A stretch of DNA of 64,000 nucleotides from an uncultured Halieaceae bacterium. GTDB lineage: Bacteria > Pseudomonadota > Gammaproteobacteria > Pseudomonadales > Halieaceae. Shown in pieces: positions 8,930 to 16,990 of this stretch. The notes under the pieces were generated by a model, which was given only the letters and a program-made list of their open reading frames with translations, made no database searches and was not told the DNA's origin. The stretch is from NCBI GenBank assembly GCA_938074045.1, contig CALJGI010000009.1, positions 1-64,000 of the forward strand, written 5' to 3'. The position numbers and the translations under genes are program-made. How positions within the stretch are numbered: the stretch's first letter is position 1; the number at the start of each line of letters is the position of its first letter.

Positions 8930-11002
8930 GTGAGTTTCAGATTAGGTGTCGACGTGGGCGGGACTTTTACCGACCTGCTATTGGTTAATGAAGAATCAGG
9001 GCAGACCTTTACTGCTAAAGTACCCTCGACGCCTGAAGACTCATCGATCGGCGTTCTCAACGGAATTGCCGCTATATGCGAGGAGTCCGGAACCGACCCC
9101 AGTGAAATCAAGCGGGTAATGCACGGTACAACGGTTGCTACCAATGCCGTACTCACGGGTCGTGGTGCCCGGGTGGGTTTGGTGACAACCGAAGGCTTCG
9201 AAGATACCCTGCAAGTGGCGCGCTCGTTCTGCCCCGGCGGTCTGGGAGGCTGGGTCAGTTTTATGAAGAAGCCACTGCTGGCGCCTCTCGAGCTCACCAT
9301 CGGTGCGCCCGAAAGAGTAGCAGCTGACGGCAGCGTCGTTGCTGCTCTGGACGAGAAAACCTTGAGGCAGCGCCTGGAGAGGTTGCGCGACGGCGGTGAG
9401 ATAGAGGCTCTGACCATCTGCTTTATCAACGCTTACGTGAATAGCTCGCACGAGCGGCGCGCCCGAGAGATTGCTCAGGACATATTCACCGACACTCCGA
9501 TTTCTATTTCCAGCGACGTGGTACCGGAAATGCAGGAGTATGAGCGTACTGAGACGACTGTTGTTAATTCTTATGTCCGCCCCGAAGTAGCACGCTATGT
9601 ACATAATATGCAGTCAGCACTCATCGACACGATGGGGCAGGATGTTCAGCTGTCTATATTGCGCTCTGATGGCGGACTTGCTTCTTCAAGAGCCGCCTCC
9701 GAGTCGCCAGTGAATATGCTGATGTCAGGGCCAGCTGGGGGGGTCGCCGGTGCCATCTATTTTTGTCAGCGCGCGGGTTACAACAACATACTCACCTTCG
9801 ATATGGGGGGCACCTCTACCGACGTCGCTTTGATACAGCAATTACGCGCGCGAGTGCGCAGGGAGACTATCGTAGGCGATGTTCGGGTCAGAGCACCATC
9901 TATTGATGTACGCACTGTCGGTGCGGGTGGCGGTTCAATCGCCTTCGTGCCTGAGTTGACCCGTGCGTTGCGTGTTGGGCCAGAATCTGCAGGGGCTGTT
10001 CCTGGACCGGCCTGCTACATGAAGGGAGGCAGTCAACCTACTGTCTGTGACGCCAACGTAGTTCTGGGTTACCTCCCTTCCGATGTACAGCTGGGCGGAA
10101 AAATGGAGATAAACCGCGAGGCATCTGTTACCGCTGTACAGGCTGCCGCAAACGCTATGGGCATTGATCTTATGGCTGCCGCTGAGGGTATTGTCAAAAT
10201 AGTTAATGAATCAATGTTCGGCGCGCTGCGATTGGTTTCTGTGGAACAGGGCTATGACCCGAGAGATTTCGCGCTGGTCGGGTTTGGGGGAGCTGGCCCC
10301 CTGCACGCCAACGCCCTCGGTATCCTGACCCAGGCGTGGCCGGTGATCATTCCACCGGGACCGGGCGTATTGTGCGCATACGGGGACGCGACTACGCGGG
10401 TTCAGGATGAAGCTGCGAGAACCTACCTCACCCTGGCTGAAGATCTTGCTGACGACAAATTGCTGCAAGACCTTAAAGCGTTGGAGCTTCGTGCCGGTTC
10501 TTCCCTGGTTGAAGATGGCATTCCCCGCTCTCTACATGAGGTCAAGTTTCAGGCGGATCTTCGATATGCCGGACAGGCATTCCAGATCACTATAGAGTTT
10601 ACGGAGGATGAACTGGCGAAACGGGGTGTCTCACTTTTAACCGATCAATTTGACGCCGAACACGAACAGCTATTCACATTTAAGCTTGGTGATGGACATG
10701 AAATTCTTATGATTCGCGCAGTGGCAAAAGCGCAGTCAAAGGAAATAGCAGAACTACACCAAGGCGACTCAGATTCCACGCTCGAAGACTGTGTGTTGCA
10801 CCTCAGCAAGTATTACTACGAAGGTGAATGGCACGAAGCACCGATCTACGATCGAGATCGCCTACATGCCGGGCTAGTGGTACAGGGGCCGGCGATCATC
10901 CTTGAGATGGACTCCACCACAGTAGTATTGCCTGACTTCCATGCCAGGGTTGACACGGTGGGGAACCTATTGATAGAGCACCACACGCTGGAGAATGAAT
11001 AG
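8930..11002 (+). CDS. Hydantoinase/oxoprolinase family protein, A subunit (HyuA-type)
   Basis: 690 residues, the usual length for the N-methylhydantoinase A/acetone carboxylase-beta-like family. The ASKHA-type ATPase fold shows in DVGGTFTD (7-14), HGTTVATNAVL, SGPAGGVAGA and DMGGTSTD. The subunit activates the carbonyl substrate with ATP, and the B subunit completes hydrolysis or carboxylation. The start is GTG at 8930 with TAGGAGG upstream; an ATG two bases earlier is immediately followed by a stop. The stop codon directly abuts the ATG of the B subunit. Hydantoins, 5-oxoproline and acetone-like ketones are all candidates; the sequence alone does not decide. Confidence 0.92.
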   Translation: MSFRLGVDVGGTFTDLLLVNEESGQTFTAKVPSTPEDSSIGVLNGIAAICEESGTDPSEIKRVMHGTTVATNAVLTGRGARVGLVTTEGFEDTLQVARSFCPGGLGGWVSFMKKPLLAPLELTIGAPERVAADGSVVAALDEKTLRQRLERLRDGGEIEALTICFINAYVNSSHERRAREIAQDIFTDTPISISSDVVPEMQEYERTETTVVNSYVRPEVARYVHNMQSALIDTMGQDVQLSILRSDGGLASSRAASESPVNMLMSGPAGGVAGAIYFCQRAGYNNILTFDMGGTSTDVALIQQLRARVRRETIVGDVRVRAPSIDVRTVGAGGGSIAFVPELTRALRVGPESAGAVPGPACYMKGGSQPTVCDANVVLGYLPSDVQLGGKMEINREASVTAVQAAANAMGIDLMAAAEGIVKIVNESMFGALRLVSVEQGYDPRDFALVGFGGAGPLHANALGILTQAWPVIIPPGPGVLCAYGDATTRVQDEAARTYLTLAEDLADDKLLQDLKALELRAGSSLVEDGIPRSLHEVKFQADLRYAGQAFQITIEFTEDELAKRGVSLLTDQFDAEHEQLFTFKLGDGHEILMIRAVAKAQSKEIAELHQGDSDSTLEDCVLHLSKYYYEGEWHEAPIYDRDRLHAGLVVQGPAIILEMDSTTVVLPDFHARVDTVGNLLIEHHTLENE

Positions 11003-12871
11003 ATGGCTGCGAGAATCCTGCAGAGCAACATAGAACCTCTACAAAAAGTAGACGTCGATGGCGTTACAGTCGATATCATAGAGAACGCCCTGCGCAATGC
11101 ACGCGAGGAGATGGATGCGGTTCTTTTTCGAACGGCCATGTCCCCCGGAATACGTGAGCAGGGCGATTGTTTTCCCATGATCGCTAATGTAGAGGGGAAA
11201 ATGATTGTGGGGCAGTTCGGTTCTTTTATCGGACCATTCCTGAGTGCCTACGATGAGGAAATCGAAGAGGGCGATGTCATTCTCACAAATGACCCCTACA
11301 TGTGTAATGCTGCGGTTTCTCATTTACCCGACTGGGTAGTACTGGTGCCTGTATTTAAAGATAGTAGGCATATTGCCTGGTCAGCCATGTTCGGTCATAT
11401 GTCCGACAATGGCGGTATGGTTCCGGGATCTATTCCGATTGAGGCGACCACGATTTATCAGGAGGGTATCCGAATCCCTCCTATTAAGTTGTACAAGCGA
11501 GGTGAGCTGCAATCAGACCTATTGGAGCTTATCCTGCACAATGTACGTACGCCACAGTGGAATCGTTTCGATTTAAACGCGCTTGTTGCTGCTTGTAACA
11601 CCGCCAGAAAGCGCTGTATTGAGCTGGCTGAACGCTTCGGAGATGACGTGTTGTATTCCACGATGGATACAATGCTGCAACGCAACCACGCCGCCATGAA
11701 ACACATTATCCAAATGTTTATCCCTGAGCAACCACGAGAATTTGAGGACTATATTTGCGACGATGGTATGGGTATGGGGCCATACAAAATCAAGTGCCGG
11801 ATGTGGCGTGAAGGAGATATCGCTATTTTTGACTTTGACGGCACAGACCCCCAAGCCCAGAGCTCTGTGAACTTCTACCTGAATGAAGACATGTTCAAAA
11901 TGTTTTTCGGGTCGTTCACAATCAATGTTGTTGACCCACAGATCGTCTTTAACGATGGTTTTTATGACCTTGTCGATGTAAGAATTCCTCAGGGTACGTT
12001 GTTGAAACCGAATTTTCCCGCAGCCCTGTCTGGTCGCACCCACGCGCTTGGAAGAATATTCGATGTGCTTGGGGCGTTGCTTGGAATGGGGGCACCCGAA
12101 CAAATGCTCAACGCTGCCGGGTTCTCAGACTCACCTCATCTATTCTATTCTGGCTATGATGATAAGGGGGAGTGGTTCCAGCTTTTCCAGATTGGCTTTG
12201 GCGGCATACCGGGAAGGCCTGTTGGTGACGGCCCTGACGGACATTCCTTATGGCCAGGTTTCACTAATGTTCCCAATGAATTTATCGAATCGTATTTCCC
12301 ACTTCGTATCGAAAAATACGCAACAATAGCTGATTCGGGTGGTGCTGGATTGCACCGCGGTGGCAATGGATTGAGTATTGCGTACCGATTCCTTTGTGAC
12401 GGCCATATCGGTATCCATGACGAGCGCTGGCTAACTTACCCCTGGGGTGTTCTTGGTGGTGAAACCGGTCAACGTTCATCCAAGCGCCTGGTTAGGTGCG
12501 ATGGCAGTGAACAATTGTTGCCCGCAAAAATCGAGGGTGTAAAAGTTTCAAAGGGAGATCTGCTGTATTTTAATACCTGGGGTGGCGGGGGTTGGGGAGA
12601 TCCCCTGGAGCGCGATCCACAACTTGTTCTCCAGGACGTTCGGCGGCGCCTTGTAACACCCGAAGGTGCCCGGCGGTATGGCGTGGTCTTGAATGAGGAC
12701 AGTGCATTGGATGATTCTGCCACCGATGACCTCCGTGTATGCATGAGATCAGCACGGGAAGGTGAGGTCCCCTTATTCAACCTTGGTCCGGGTATAGACG
12801 CGATCAGAGAACGTTGCGAGGAGGAAACCGGATTACCAGCACCAGTACCACCAATGTTTGCAGCCAATTGA
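11003..12871 (+). CDS. Hydantoinase/oxoprolinase family protein, B subunit (HyuB-type)
   Basis: 622 residues, full length for the family. Typical motifs are the early ALRNAREEMDAVLFRTAMSP region, NDPY near residue 96, HMSDNGGM near 132, and a glycine-rich end, FNTWGGGGWGDP, near 525. The ATG follows the A-subunit stop without a gap, which indicates translational coupling and a stable A/B complex. Together with the TonB receptor at 6261 it suggests an import-and-hydrolysis unit. Specificity (hydantoin, oxoproline or other) cannot be read from sequence. Confidence 0.92.
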   Translation: MAARILQSNIEPLQKVDVDGVTVDIIENALRNAREEMDAVLFRTAMSPGIREQGDCFPMIANVEGKMIVGQFGSFIGPFLSAYDEEIEEGDVILTNDPYMCNAAVSHLPDWVVLVPVFKDSRHIAWSAMFGHMSDNGGMVPGSIPIEATTIYQEGIRIPPIKLYKRGELQSDLLELILHNVRTPQWNRFDLNALVAACNTARKRCIELAERFGDDVLYSTMDTMLQRNHAAMKHIIQMFIPEQPREFEDYICDDGMGMGPYKIKCRMWREGDIAIFDFDGTDPQAQSSVNFYLNEDMFKMFFGSFTINVVDPQIVFNDGFYDLVDVRIPQGTLLKPNFPAALSGRTHALGRIFDVLGALLGMGAPEQMLNAAGFSDSPHLFYSGYDDKGEWFQLFQIGFGGIPGRPVGDGPDGHSLWPGFTNVPNEFIESYFPLRIEKYATIADSGGAGLHRGGNGLSIAYRFLCDGHIGIHDERWLTYPWGVLGGETGQRSSKRLVRCDGSEQLLPAKIEGVKVSKGDLLYFNTWGGGGWGDPLERDPQLVLQDVRRRLVTPEGARRYGVVLNEDSALDDSATDDLRVCMRSAREGEVPLFNLGPGIDAIRERCEEETGLPAPVPPMFAAN

Positions 12872-13078
12872 AGATACTAACAAGTTAAATTTGTGCAGCG
12901 GCAAAATTCTACCTGAGCGGCTCAATAAACTGCAATATTCCATTCTGAAAATTTAGTGTCTTCGCATTTCTCAAGTGCTCCGCCCCGACCAGATGTCTAA
13001 CCAGCAAGATCAGCGGAGAAATCTAGCGTCAACATGCCGTTGATCTTCCACATGATTGATTTTCTTCAAACGCTAATA

Positions 13079-14446
13079 TCAAAGCTCAATGGTATCCCAA
13101 AGTTCAGCAACAGTCGTATTCCAGCCCAGCTGCTCATCAATATGACGTGCCATAGCCGAACTGGCCTGCGGCTCGCCGTGAACAACAAAGCATCGCTTGG
13201 GTGCAACACTGATCAGTCTCAGCCAGTCGAGAATTTCTCGATAATCCGCGTGGGCTGACAGGAAATCAAGACAGGCAATCTGAGCTTCAATCGGGCACAT
13301 CTGCCCGTGAATCTTGACACAATTCTCACCGCTGACCAGACGATTGCCACGTGTACCTTGAGCCTGGTAGCCAACAAACATGATGGTGTTCCTGTTATCA
13401 CCCAGCATCGCTTTGAGGTGATGCAGCACACGTCCACCGGTGGCCATACCACTTGCTGAGATAATAATCTTGGGTAAATTCACCAGGCCGATTTCCTTAG
13501 ATTCTTCAACTGAGCGGGTAAATTTCACGCTCTGACAGATAGCATCCAGCGTCTCGCGACCAGGTCGGATCAGATCAAGGTGCTTGAGCAAGAACTCAGT
13601 TGCACTGATAGACATTGGACTGTCCATAAAAATCGGTAGTGGCGGAATGCGGTGGTTTTTGCGCAAACGCCACAGATGATAAAGGACTGCCTGAGAACGC
13701 CCAACCGCAAACGCGGGTATCAAAACAGAGCCGCCACGATGTGCGCTTTCGCAAACCAGATCTGCGATGACATCTTCCGCATCCTGGTCCGGGTGGAGGC
13801 GATCACCGTAGGTGGATTCCATAAAAAGGTAGTCGCAATAAACCGGTGGCTCCGGATGTTTCATAATCACGTCTGCCGCTCTGCCCAGATCACCACTGAA
13901 AAGCAAGTGTTTGCCACCGATCTGCAGGTCTATGCTGGCAGAACCGATAATATGGCCATTCGGGTGAAATGTAGCCCGGAACGGGCCCGCTTCATGAGTA
14001 TGCCCAAAGGGTATGGTCGTGAAATGTTCCAGTGCCCGCTCTGCTTGTTCTATCGTGAACAGCGGCAAAGCGGGTCGGTGTTTACTGGTCCGGTGACGAT
14101 TGTGATAGCTGGCCTCCTCTTCCTGCAACTTGCCGGCATCCCGCAGGAGAATCTGGCACAGATCAAAGGTTGCAGGTGTGCTGTAAATCGGACCATTAAA
14201 ACCCTGCGCCACCAATGCGGGAAGGTAACCACTATGATCGAGGTGCGCGTGACTCAGCAAAACCGCGTCTATACTGTCTGCGCCGCACGTAAACTGCTCC
14301 CAATTGCGCAGGCGCAGTTCTTTGCGGCCCTGGAAAAGACCACAATCCACCAGCAACCGGTAATCCCCGGTGCTGACCAAGAAGCGCGAACCGGTAACAC
14401 AGCCAGCAGCTCCCAGAAACCTTACATTTATCTTGCTTTTTGTCAT
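13079..14446 (-). CDS. MBL-fold/beta-CASP metallohydrolase (RNase-type)
   Basis: About 455 residues from the Met at 14446, chosen because the conserved fold begins right after it (INVRFLGAAGCVTGSRFLV); an upstream in-frame start at 14509 would add a 21-residue tail. The zinc motif SHAHLDHSG, the SGDLG motif, and the C-terminal HGE and SAHAD histidines match the RNase J/CPSF-like beta-CASP group, which acts on RNA in the cytoplasm. The protein lies divergently 160 bases from the cbpA-cbpM operon, hinting at a shared stress role. Bacterial members of this exact subgroup are poorly characterised, so RNase activity is inference. Confidence 0.87.
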   Translation of the reverse strand: MTKSKINVRFLGAAGCVTGSRFLVSTGDYRLLVDCGLFQGRKELRLRNWEQFTCGADSIDAVLLSHAHLDHSGYLPALVAQGFNGPIYSTPATFDLCQILLRDAGKLQEEEASYHNRHRTSKHRPALPLFTIEQAERALEHFTTIPFGHTHEAGPFRATFHPNGHIIGSASIDLQIGGKHLLFSGDLGRAADVIMKHPEPPVYCDYLFMESTYGDRLHPDQDAEDVIADLVCESAHRGGSVLIPAFAVGRSQAVLYHLWRLRKNHRIPPLPIFMDSPMSISATEFLLKHLDLIRPGRETLDAICQSVKFTRSVEESKEIGLVNLPKIIISASGMATGGRVLHHLKAMLGDNRNTIMFVGYQAQGTRGNRLVSGENCVKIHGQMCPIEAQIACLDFLSAHADYREILDWLRLISVAPKRCFVVHGEPQASSAMARHIDEQLGWNTTVAELWDTIEL

Positions 14447-14606
14447 GACCGCGAGCTGTATCTGCCGAGACATCGAGTGCCAACCTGTCACTTGATGCAA
14501 TACTACCATCGCAATCGGGCCCGAGAGTTGAGATTTTATTGACCTATGTCCAATAATGATGGATCACCCCGGGTTATCCTTCGAGCAGTTTGCAGGGGTT
14601 TGATTC

Positions 14607-15551
14607 ATGCAGTTCAAGGATTATTACGAAATTCTCGGAGTCGCCACGGACGCAGACCTCAAGGCTATAAAAACGTCTTATCGCAAACTTGCGCGACAGT
14701 ATCATCCTGATGTCAGCCAGGAACTCGGTGCGGAAGAGCGCTTCAAAGAGGTCACCGAGGCGTACGAAGTTCTCAAGGACGCATCAAAAAGATCTGAGTA
14801 CGACCAGCTAAGACACCAATACGACGGCGCCAGCAATTTTCAACCTCCACCCGGGTGGCAGTCCACAAGCGCTTTCCACGAAGGCAGCGATGCACAGTAC
14901 GCGCAGGGATTTTCGGATTTCTTTGAATCTCTCTTTGGTGGCGGCCATGGGGGCGGCTTTGCTGACTTCAGGGATTCAGCCAGACGGGGTAGCGATGTAG
15001 AAGTCGAACTGCCCGTATTCCTGGAGGAAACGCTGGGTGAGACAACCAAGACTATCACCTACGAGCTCCCACAGGCACAGGAGGATGGGCGTATCACCCT
15101 CGTTAGCAAGAAACTGAATATCAAGATACCAGTCGGAGTAATCGATGGAGAGAGAATACGCGTGCCTGGTCAGGCCTCTCCCGGCATCGGCGATGCACCT
15201 TCCGGCGACCTGTATCTAAGCATACGTTTGGTGCCCCATCCCCTGTTCGATGTGGAAGGGCATGACCTGATTATCACGGTCCCCATAGCACCCTGGGAGG
15301 CCGCGTTGGGTACAAAAGTCAACATTCCAACGCTTGATGGCGAGATAACCATGACAGTACCGACAGGGACACAAACTGGGTCGCGGCTGCGGGTGAGAGG
15401 TAAGGGGCTAGCTGGAAAGCAGGGCCGGGGCGACCTTTACGCCGTGTTGAAGGTTGTCATGCCCGATCGAGATGGAGCCTCCATTGACGAGCAGTGGCGG
15501 ATGCTCGCAATTAGTTGTGACTTCGACGCACGAGCAAATTGGAGGGATTAA
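14607..15551 (+). CDS. cbpA: Curved DNA-binding protein/DnaJ-class co-chaperone CbpA
   Basis: 314 residues with an N-terminal J domain (about 4-70) including HPD at 33-35. A Gly/Phe-rich linker (FESLFGGGHGGG) follows, then two C-terminal substrate-binding beta domains. The zinc-finger cysteines of DnaJ are absent, as in CbpA. It stimulates DnaK ATPase and, in E. coli, binds curved DNA in the nucleoid. The gene is followed 3 bases later by cbpM, the standard partner arrangement. The divergent 97-160 bases upstream must hold its promoter; no clear sigma-32 boxes were identified. Confidence 0.93.
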   Translation: MQFKDYYEILGVATDADLKAIKTSYRKLARQYHPDVSQELGAEERFKEVTEAYEVLKDASKRSEYDQLRHQYDGASNFQPPPGWQSTSAFHEGSDAQYAQGFSDFFESLFGGGHGGGFADFRDSARRGSDVEVELPVFLEETLGETTKTITYELPQAQEDGRITLVSKKLNIKIPVGVIDGERIRVPGQASPGIGDAPSGDLYLSIRLVPHPLFDVEGHDLIITVPIAPWEAALGTKVNIPTLDGEITMTVPTGTQTGSRLRVRGKGLAGKQGRGDLYAVLKVVMPDRDGASIDEQWRMLAISCDFDARANWRD

Positions 15552-15554
15552 TCT

Positions 15555-15869
15555 ATGGCGGATATTCCGAAGTCCTCATTTGATCTTGTGCAGTTCTGCG
15601 CCGCAATAGGGATTACTGCTGAAGTCATTATTGAAATCGTCGAGATCGGGATCATCGAACCGCCTGGTTCGAGGCCTGAAGACTGGATTTTTGACGCCCA
15701 TATGCTGGGAACCACGCGACATGCGATTCAACTACAGCGCGACCTCCAGGTAGACTGGGCAGGCATAGCTCTGGCCTTAAACCTTATCGAGGAGAGAAAT
15801 CGGCTGCAAAGGGAAGTTCATCATTTACGCGCGCGCCTTGAGAGATTTATTGACCAGGCAAAGGACTAA
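15555..15869 (+). CDS. cbpM: CbpM-type chaperone modulator
   Basis: A 104-residue MerR-like helical protein of the CbpM family. It has an N-terminal winged-helix-like part (FCAAIGITAEVIIEIVEIGIIEP) and a C-terminal coiled coil (EERNRLQREVHHLRARLERF). In E. coli CbpM binds the CbpA J domain and blocks its activity. The three-base gap to cbpA supports co-expression in matched amounts. Confidence 0.88.
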   Translation: MADIPKSSFDLVQFCAAIGITAEVIIEIVEIGIIEPPGSRPEDWIFDAHMLGTTRHAIQLQRDLQVDWAGIALALNLIEERNRLQREVHHLRARLERFIDQAKD

Positions 15870-15893
15870 CCCCATGTTCGGAGGTAATATCTA

Positions 15894-16310
15894 ATGCATA
15901 CCTACATCGTCGTGGCAAACAGTGCTCGAGCACGCGTCTTCGCCAGACAACATGCTTACAGCGTAGTAGAGGAGCTCGAAGGTTTCACGCATAGTGAAGC
16001 ACGTATGCGCAACCAGGATCTGACGTCAGATTCGGCTGGTAAGTCCCGCAATATACATGGATCTCTAGACGCTGCTACATCGCCTAAAGATCATGAGGCT
16101 GATTTTTTTGCGCGATTGCTGGTCTACCATCTCAAAGACCTGCACAACAAACAGCACTATGAACGACTGGTGCTCGTAGCTCCACCCCGTTTTCTCGGTA
16201 TGCTGCGCCGTCATCTGGTTAGCCCACTGGACCATCTCGTGGTCGGTAGCATAGACAAAGACTTGACGACGGCACCCATTGCGGACATTGTCGGTCATCT
16301 GGAGTTTTGA
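15894..16310 (+). CDS. Host-attachment/baeRF-like protein
   Basis: A 138-residue member of the family annotated as host attachment protein, later related to bacterial release-factor-like (baeRF) domains. The opening strand TYIVVANSARARVF and the later LVLVAPPRFLGMLR and DLTTAP are typical. GGAGG precedes the ATG. It lies 24 bases after cbpM in the same direction, so it is probably the third gene of the operon. The family's biochemical role is not settled; the chaperone context favours a stress or translation function over literal attachment. Confidence 0.8.
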   Translation: MHTYIVVANSARARVFARQHAYSVVEELEGFTHSEARMRNQDLTSDSAGKSRNIHGSLDAATSPKDHEADFFARLLVYHLKDLHNKQHYERLVLVAPPRFLGMLRRHLVSPLDHLVVGSIDKDLTTAPIADIVGHLEF

Positions 16311-16344
16311 CTCTGGACCGCTGATAAATTTTTGTAATTTCACC

Positions 16345-16515
16345 ATGCAACTCGTTGATGATTGTCGTGATAATCAATTTGTGTTGGAACGCTGTTTCGC
16401 AAATACAGGCGATAATATTTTGATTGCTGCTTTCGTGGAAGATGCTATCAGCCAGCACAATAAAGAAGAAATTGATCTTGTATTGACAGATATTAGCTTG
16501 GGAACATATAGCTGA
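16345..16515 (+). pseudogene. Truncated receiver-domain remnant
   Basis: A 56-codon frame from an ATG whose product reads like the first half of a response regulator: LVDDCRDN (acidic pocket), an alpha-beta stretch ending DLVLTDISL with the expected phosphoacceptor Asp, and then an abrupt stop after GTYS where MPxMDG would follow. The C-terminal half of the fold is missing. Found between a stress operon and a sensor kinase, it is best read as a gene fragment. Confidence 0.6.
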
Positions 16516-16571
16516 AGGCATATCGGGGAATTAACTAAGTCTGACAGCAGAATTCTGTTCCCTACTCTCGG

Positions 16572-16605
16572 GCAAGCGGCTTTCCCCAATCTGCAAACGC
16601 ACTTA
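16572..16605 (+). repeat. Direct repeat left of sensor kinase
   Basis: The 19 bases CAATCTGCAAACGCACTTA at 16587-16605 recur with one mismatch at 18864-18882, with weaker similarity (about 10 of 16) extending left. The two copies flank the kinase gene in direct orientation. Confidence 0.45.
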
Positions 16606-16690
16606 TCCTGTCCGGTATTTAACTTGTCAGCACCCTCAACAGGATTTTTAGATAACCTATAATTCTACACTTTGCTTCAGATGGCCTTAG

Positions 16691-16954
16691 TTACCAATGC
16701 AAGAAACTGCGATCAGTATTTTTTATATCAATTGGTTTATCGCAGTAGGTAACATGATGCTGTTCAGCTGCTACTGCGTCAACTTTATCACCGCATCCAG
16801 AGCAGAGAATAGCTGCCTGAAGATTTCTTAAATTTTCAAGCGATTCACGACTGTCAGCGACAACAGTTGTTGTATTACCACACTCTTGCAGCATATTGCC
16901 AATGAGCTGCCCCAGGCTTTTCTTATCGTCAACAACTAATATTTTCTCACCAGC
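16691..16954 (-). pseudogene. Decayed receiver domain, probably detached from the upstream kinase
   Basis: Reading leftward from a stop near 16957 there is no standard start codon, yet the peptide begins EKILVVDDKKSLGQLIG, a clear receiver opening. It then jumps from ESLENLRN to AAILCSGCGDKVDAV and CDKPIDIK, the end of a receiver. The central part with the phosphoacceptor Asp is deleted (about 30-40 residues). It starts 37 bases after the stop of the histidine kinase on the same strand. This suggests the kinase was once a hybrid kinase whose C-terminal receiver was cut off and eroded. Confidence 0.65.
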
Positions 16955-16990
16955 TCACTGAACACTAGATTTGGACTCCAGCCTATGTTG

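Noticed and set aside
13652..14542. 296-codon plus-strand frame
   Set aside because: Runs antisense through the beta-CASP gene and has no family-like sequence; a codon-bias shadow.
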